NCBI GenBank assembly: GCA_945871045.1
Contig: CAMBUC010000166.1
Location: 1-5,152, forward strand
Direction: 5' to 3'
Length of the DNA stretch: 5,152 nt
Origin: an uncultured bacterium
GTDB lineage: Bacteria > Bacillota > Clostridia > Lachnospirales > Lachnospiraceae
Shown here one piece after another: positions 5,036-5,152 of the stretch. The notes under the pieces are model-generated. The model was given only the letters and a program-made list of their open reading frames with translations, searched no databases and had not been told where the DNA came from. How positions within the stretch are numbered: the first letter of the stretch is position 1; each line of letters begins with the position of its first letter. A program made the translations under genes and the position numbers.

Positions 5036-5152
5036 AAATTCTCCGCTATCCGAATCCCAATCGGGGCGTTAACCTATCTGAAAGTTCAACCGGATGCGTT
5101 GCAGTATATATTTGCACATTTGAAGCTATTAAGACATTGTTGCCTATCTCAA
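5036..5152 (-). pseudogene. Sugar O-acetyltransferase fragment (NodL/Maa/LacA type), frameshifted and cut by the window edge
   Basis: From 5150 leftwards one frame reads EIGNNVLIASNVQIYTATHP then VELSDRLTP. This is the hexapeptide-repeat core and the signature IYTATHP segment of maltose/galactoside acetyltransferase-like enzymes, which acetylate sugar hydroxyls with acetyl-CoA. The H of TATHP corresponds to the catalytic histidine. The frame then continues only five codons to a TAG (5046-5048). Shifting by one base at the CCCC run (5063-5066) restores DWDSDSGEF (5036-5062), which family members carry next in some Firmicutes. A single inserted C is therefore the simplest explanation. The remaining hexapeptide coils and the C-terminus cannot be recognised further left, so the gene is also decayed or truncated there. 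Family proteins are usually about 185-215 residues; only about 40 are seen. Confidence 0.75.

Noticed and set aside
1..5152. A novel defence island or other undescribed multi-gene system
   Set aside because: Only one gene (the ATPase-nuclease) could be linked to DNA processing, and it is a known family standing alone between a pseudogene and an ordinary feo locus.

Overview
The window looks like chromosome of an anaerobic Firmicute, most likely a Clostridia/Lachnospiraceae-type gut bacterium. This rests on moderate GC content, strong AGGAGG-type ribosome binding sites, and a Feo locus carrying the small FeoB-associated Cys-rich membrane protein typical of that group. An ATPase-nuclease of the PF09820/PF08011 type is also common there. 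All recognised genes lie on the minus strand, so they read from right to left.

Right end (about 4850-5152): a decayed fragment of a sugar O-acetyltransferase (left-handed beta-helix, NodL/Maa/LacA type). It is cut by the window edge and broken by a one-base frameshift. After it come about 190 bases with no recognisable gene. An imperfect inverted repeat at 4759-4806 then separates this debris from the next gene and contains that gene's probable -10 box.

Middle right (3059-4744): an intact 561-residue protein with an N-terminal AAA-ATPase-like domain and a C-terminal PD-(D/E)XK nuclease domain. The family is widespread but its function is not established. Downstream are two near-identical copies and a decayed third of a 19-base repeat with REP-like character, then a strong 13-bp terminator hairpin.

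Left half (270-2897): the ferrous-iron uptake locus feoA, feoB and a 49-residue Cys-rich membrane protein. feoA has a good sigma-70 promoter followed by a GTTAG-N6-CTAAC dyad. A terminator-like hairpin lies just after feoA. A second dyad of the same layout lies in front of feoB. The likely reading is that a DtxR-family iron repressor controls feoA and feoB at two separate operators, with the hairpin lowering read-through between them. FeoB carries Fe2+ across the membrane, FeoA is its small cytosolic SH3-like partner, and the Cys-rich protein is a membrane accessory of unknown detail.

Left end (1-269): no gene is supported. It holds a U-rich bidirectional terminator (143-206) and an A/T-rich nested hairpin at the edge.

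I found no convincing new multi-gene system. The most interesting points are the duplicated operator/terminator layout of feo, the promoter embedded in an inverted repeat, the REP-like repeats, and the broken acetyltransferase.
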